Positions 63,006 through 64,000 of a stretch of 64,000 nucleotides of DNA are shown here, in pieces; within the stretch, counting starts at the first letter, position 1; every line of letters begins with the position of its first letter. The position numbers and the translations under genes were made by a program. This DNA is from Phyto melanocephala (Eukaryota; Arthropoda; Insecta; Diptera; Rhinophoridae), in assembly GCA_941918925.1 (NCBI GenBank), contig OW799234.1, positions 9,081,001-9,145,000 on the forward strand, read 5' to 3'. Under the pieces are notes generated by a model that saw nothing but the letters and a program-made list of their open reading frames with translations, ran no database searches and had not been told where the DNA came from.

Positions 63006-64000
63006 ATAACCTAAATAAGCCATTAATATTATCGGTTTAAAGAAGTCGTTCGATTCTTTTAAAAACGAAAATTCGGTGTGATTTTTCTGCGATACGTTAA
63101 TTTGAAATTTAAAAATCCGTAAAAATCTATAAGTCATCACTTGCTTTGCCGCTGTGGTTAAAATCATTACTACTTATACCCTAAGCGTGTTAAACTAAAT
63201 GAGAATTATAAAAAGTTATGTATTTGAATGGCTTCTAGCAATAAGAAATTGTATTGTGTGTGTATCTAAGCAAATATCAAAAAATACGTACCTTTGTATC
63301 ACATCAGAATTTAAGACATTACTAAAACACTTCTTAGTAAGACAGACGACATGTAATAGTCATTGAAAAGTATGTTGTTTAGTAAGAACAAGTCATTACC
63401 TCGTTTTTGCTGGGAAGTTTTAAATATTCTTACACAAGGCATATTCACACAAATAAGTATATGCAATGGCGAATTGGCAGAAAACATCAACTTTTGAGTA
63501 GATGTTTTCTGTCAAGGCAAATTCGTTTATCAGGGATGGAAATGTTGTGATAATCTGTTTTATTTATAAAAAAAATATTAAAAAAACGATATATATCCGT
63601 GAAATCCATTTAACTCATTTTTCGTACCTACAAAAATAAATAAAATCATGGTGAATTCAACAAATTTTGACATTATGCTTCCCGATCAGCTGTTGCGACG
63701 AGGTTTCTTGAAAGCATAAGCCTTGTTCTTGCTTCAACGAAAACACTACATTTTATTGTTTGATATTATGTCTTTTAAAATAATACGTAAAAAGTAATAC
63801 CGTAACCAAAGTATGATCACTTACATGCTTAAAATCTTTCAGTTTGGGGTTGTTTGCAACGCTTTCGTTATTCGCTTCTCATTTGATCTAGTCTTTCTTT
63901 CTCTTTTTTTTTTTTGGAAATCTCCCTTGATTTGTCCCACATCAGTTATATTTTTCCTCTGGGTCTGGTTTCATCACATTTGACTTTTGGTAATTGCCTG
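63006..64000. other. Non-coding DNA with one hairpin
   Basis: A stem-loop lies at 63470-63525 (see findings). No gene is seen to the window end. Confidence 0.45.

Noticed and set aside
1..64000. CRISPR arrays, operons, riboswitches
   Set aside because: This is animal nuclear DNA with spliceosomal introns; no regular short spacer array was seen.

Overview
The window looks like nuclear DNA of a higher fly (Cyclorrhapha, most likely a calyptrate such as a blow fly or house-fly relative). The grounds are very high A+T, short 60-65 bp spliceosomal introns, Drosophila-like secreted proteins, mariner, hAT and Harbinger-type remnants, and repeats of the kind that carry TATACCCTTCA and GTCCGTCTGTC. 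The species cannot be fixed from the sequence.

Only two genes can be supported, in tail-to-tail arrangement between about 10.2 and 23.1 kb. The plus-strand gene (coding exons 10226-10458, 10520-10670, 10732-14709) encodes a secreted, nearly cysteine-free, Thr-rich protein of about 1453 residues. It carries about ten copies of an amphipathic motif of the type L..LL.N.QELE.L. The minus-strand gene (six coding exons, 23073 down to 15125) encodes a secreted protein of about 2288 residues. It has a signal peptide, an N-terminal beta-propeller-like region, a furin-type RQRR site, a long run of 'LNG' repeats and a C-terminal sheet-rich region. This resembles what I recall of the Nasrat/Polehole/Closca eggshell family, but that link is unproven. 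The two stop codons are 415 bp apart and the 3' UTRs probably abut or overlap.

Everything else, including all 41 kb from 23.1 to 64 kb, shows no convincing gene. It is A+T-rich DNA packed with non-autonomous transposons and decayed transposases. These include: a Harbinger-type MITE family with three copies that all keep a 3-bp TTA/TAA target duplication; two hAT-type MITEs with perfect 8-bp duplications; a third MITE with an 8-bp duplication; two internally deleted mariner elements plus several mariner transposase relics; two pogo/Tigger-like remnants; two LINE fragments; a tRNA-derived SINE; a 522-bp foldback element; and large interspersed repeats. Nesting is common (MITE in mariner, MITE in LINE, LINE in a larger repeat, pogo in a repeat, hAT in another TIR element), so some insertions can be put in order.

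Other notable signals are a TACGTG-containing 10-mer (GTACGTGACA) spaced at about 155 bp 2-3 kb upstream of the plus-strand gene, a module found inverted between two copies of one repeat, and an imperfect pre-miRNA-like hairpin near the right edge.
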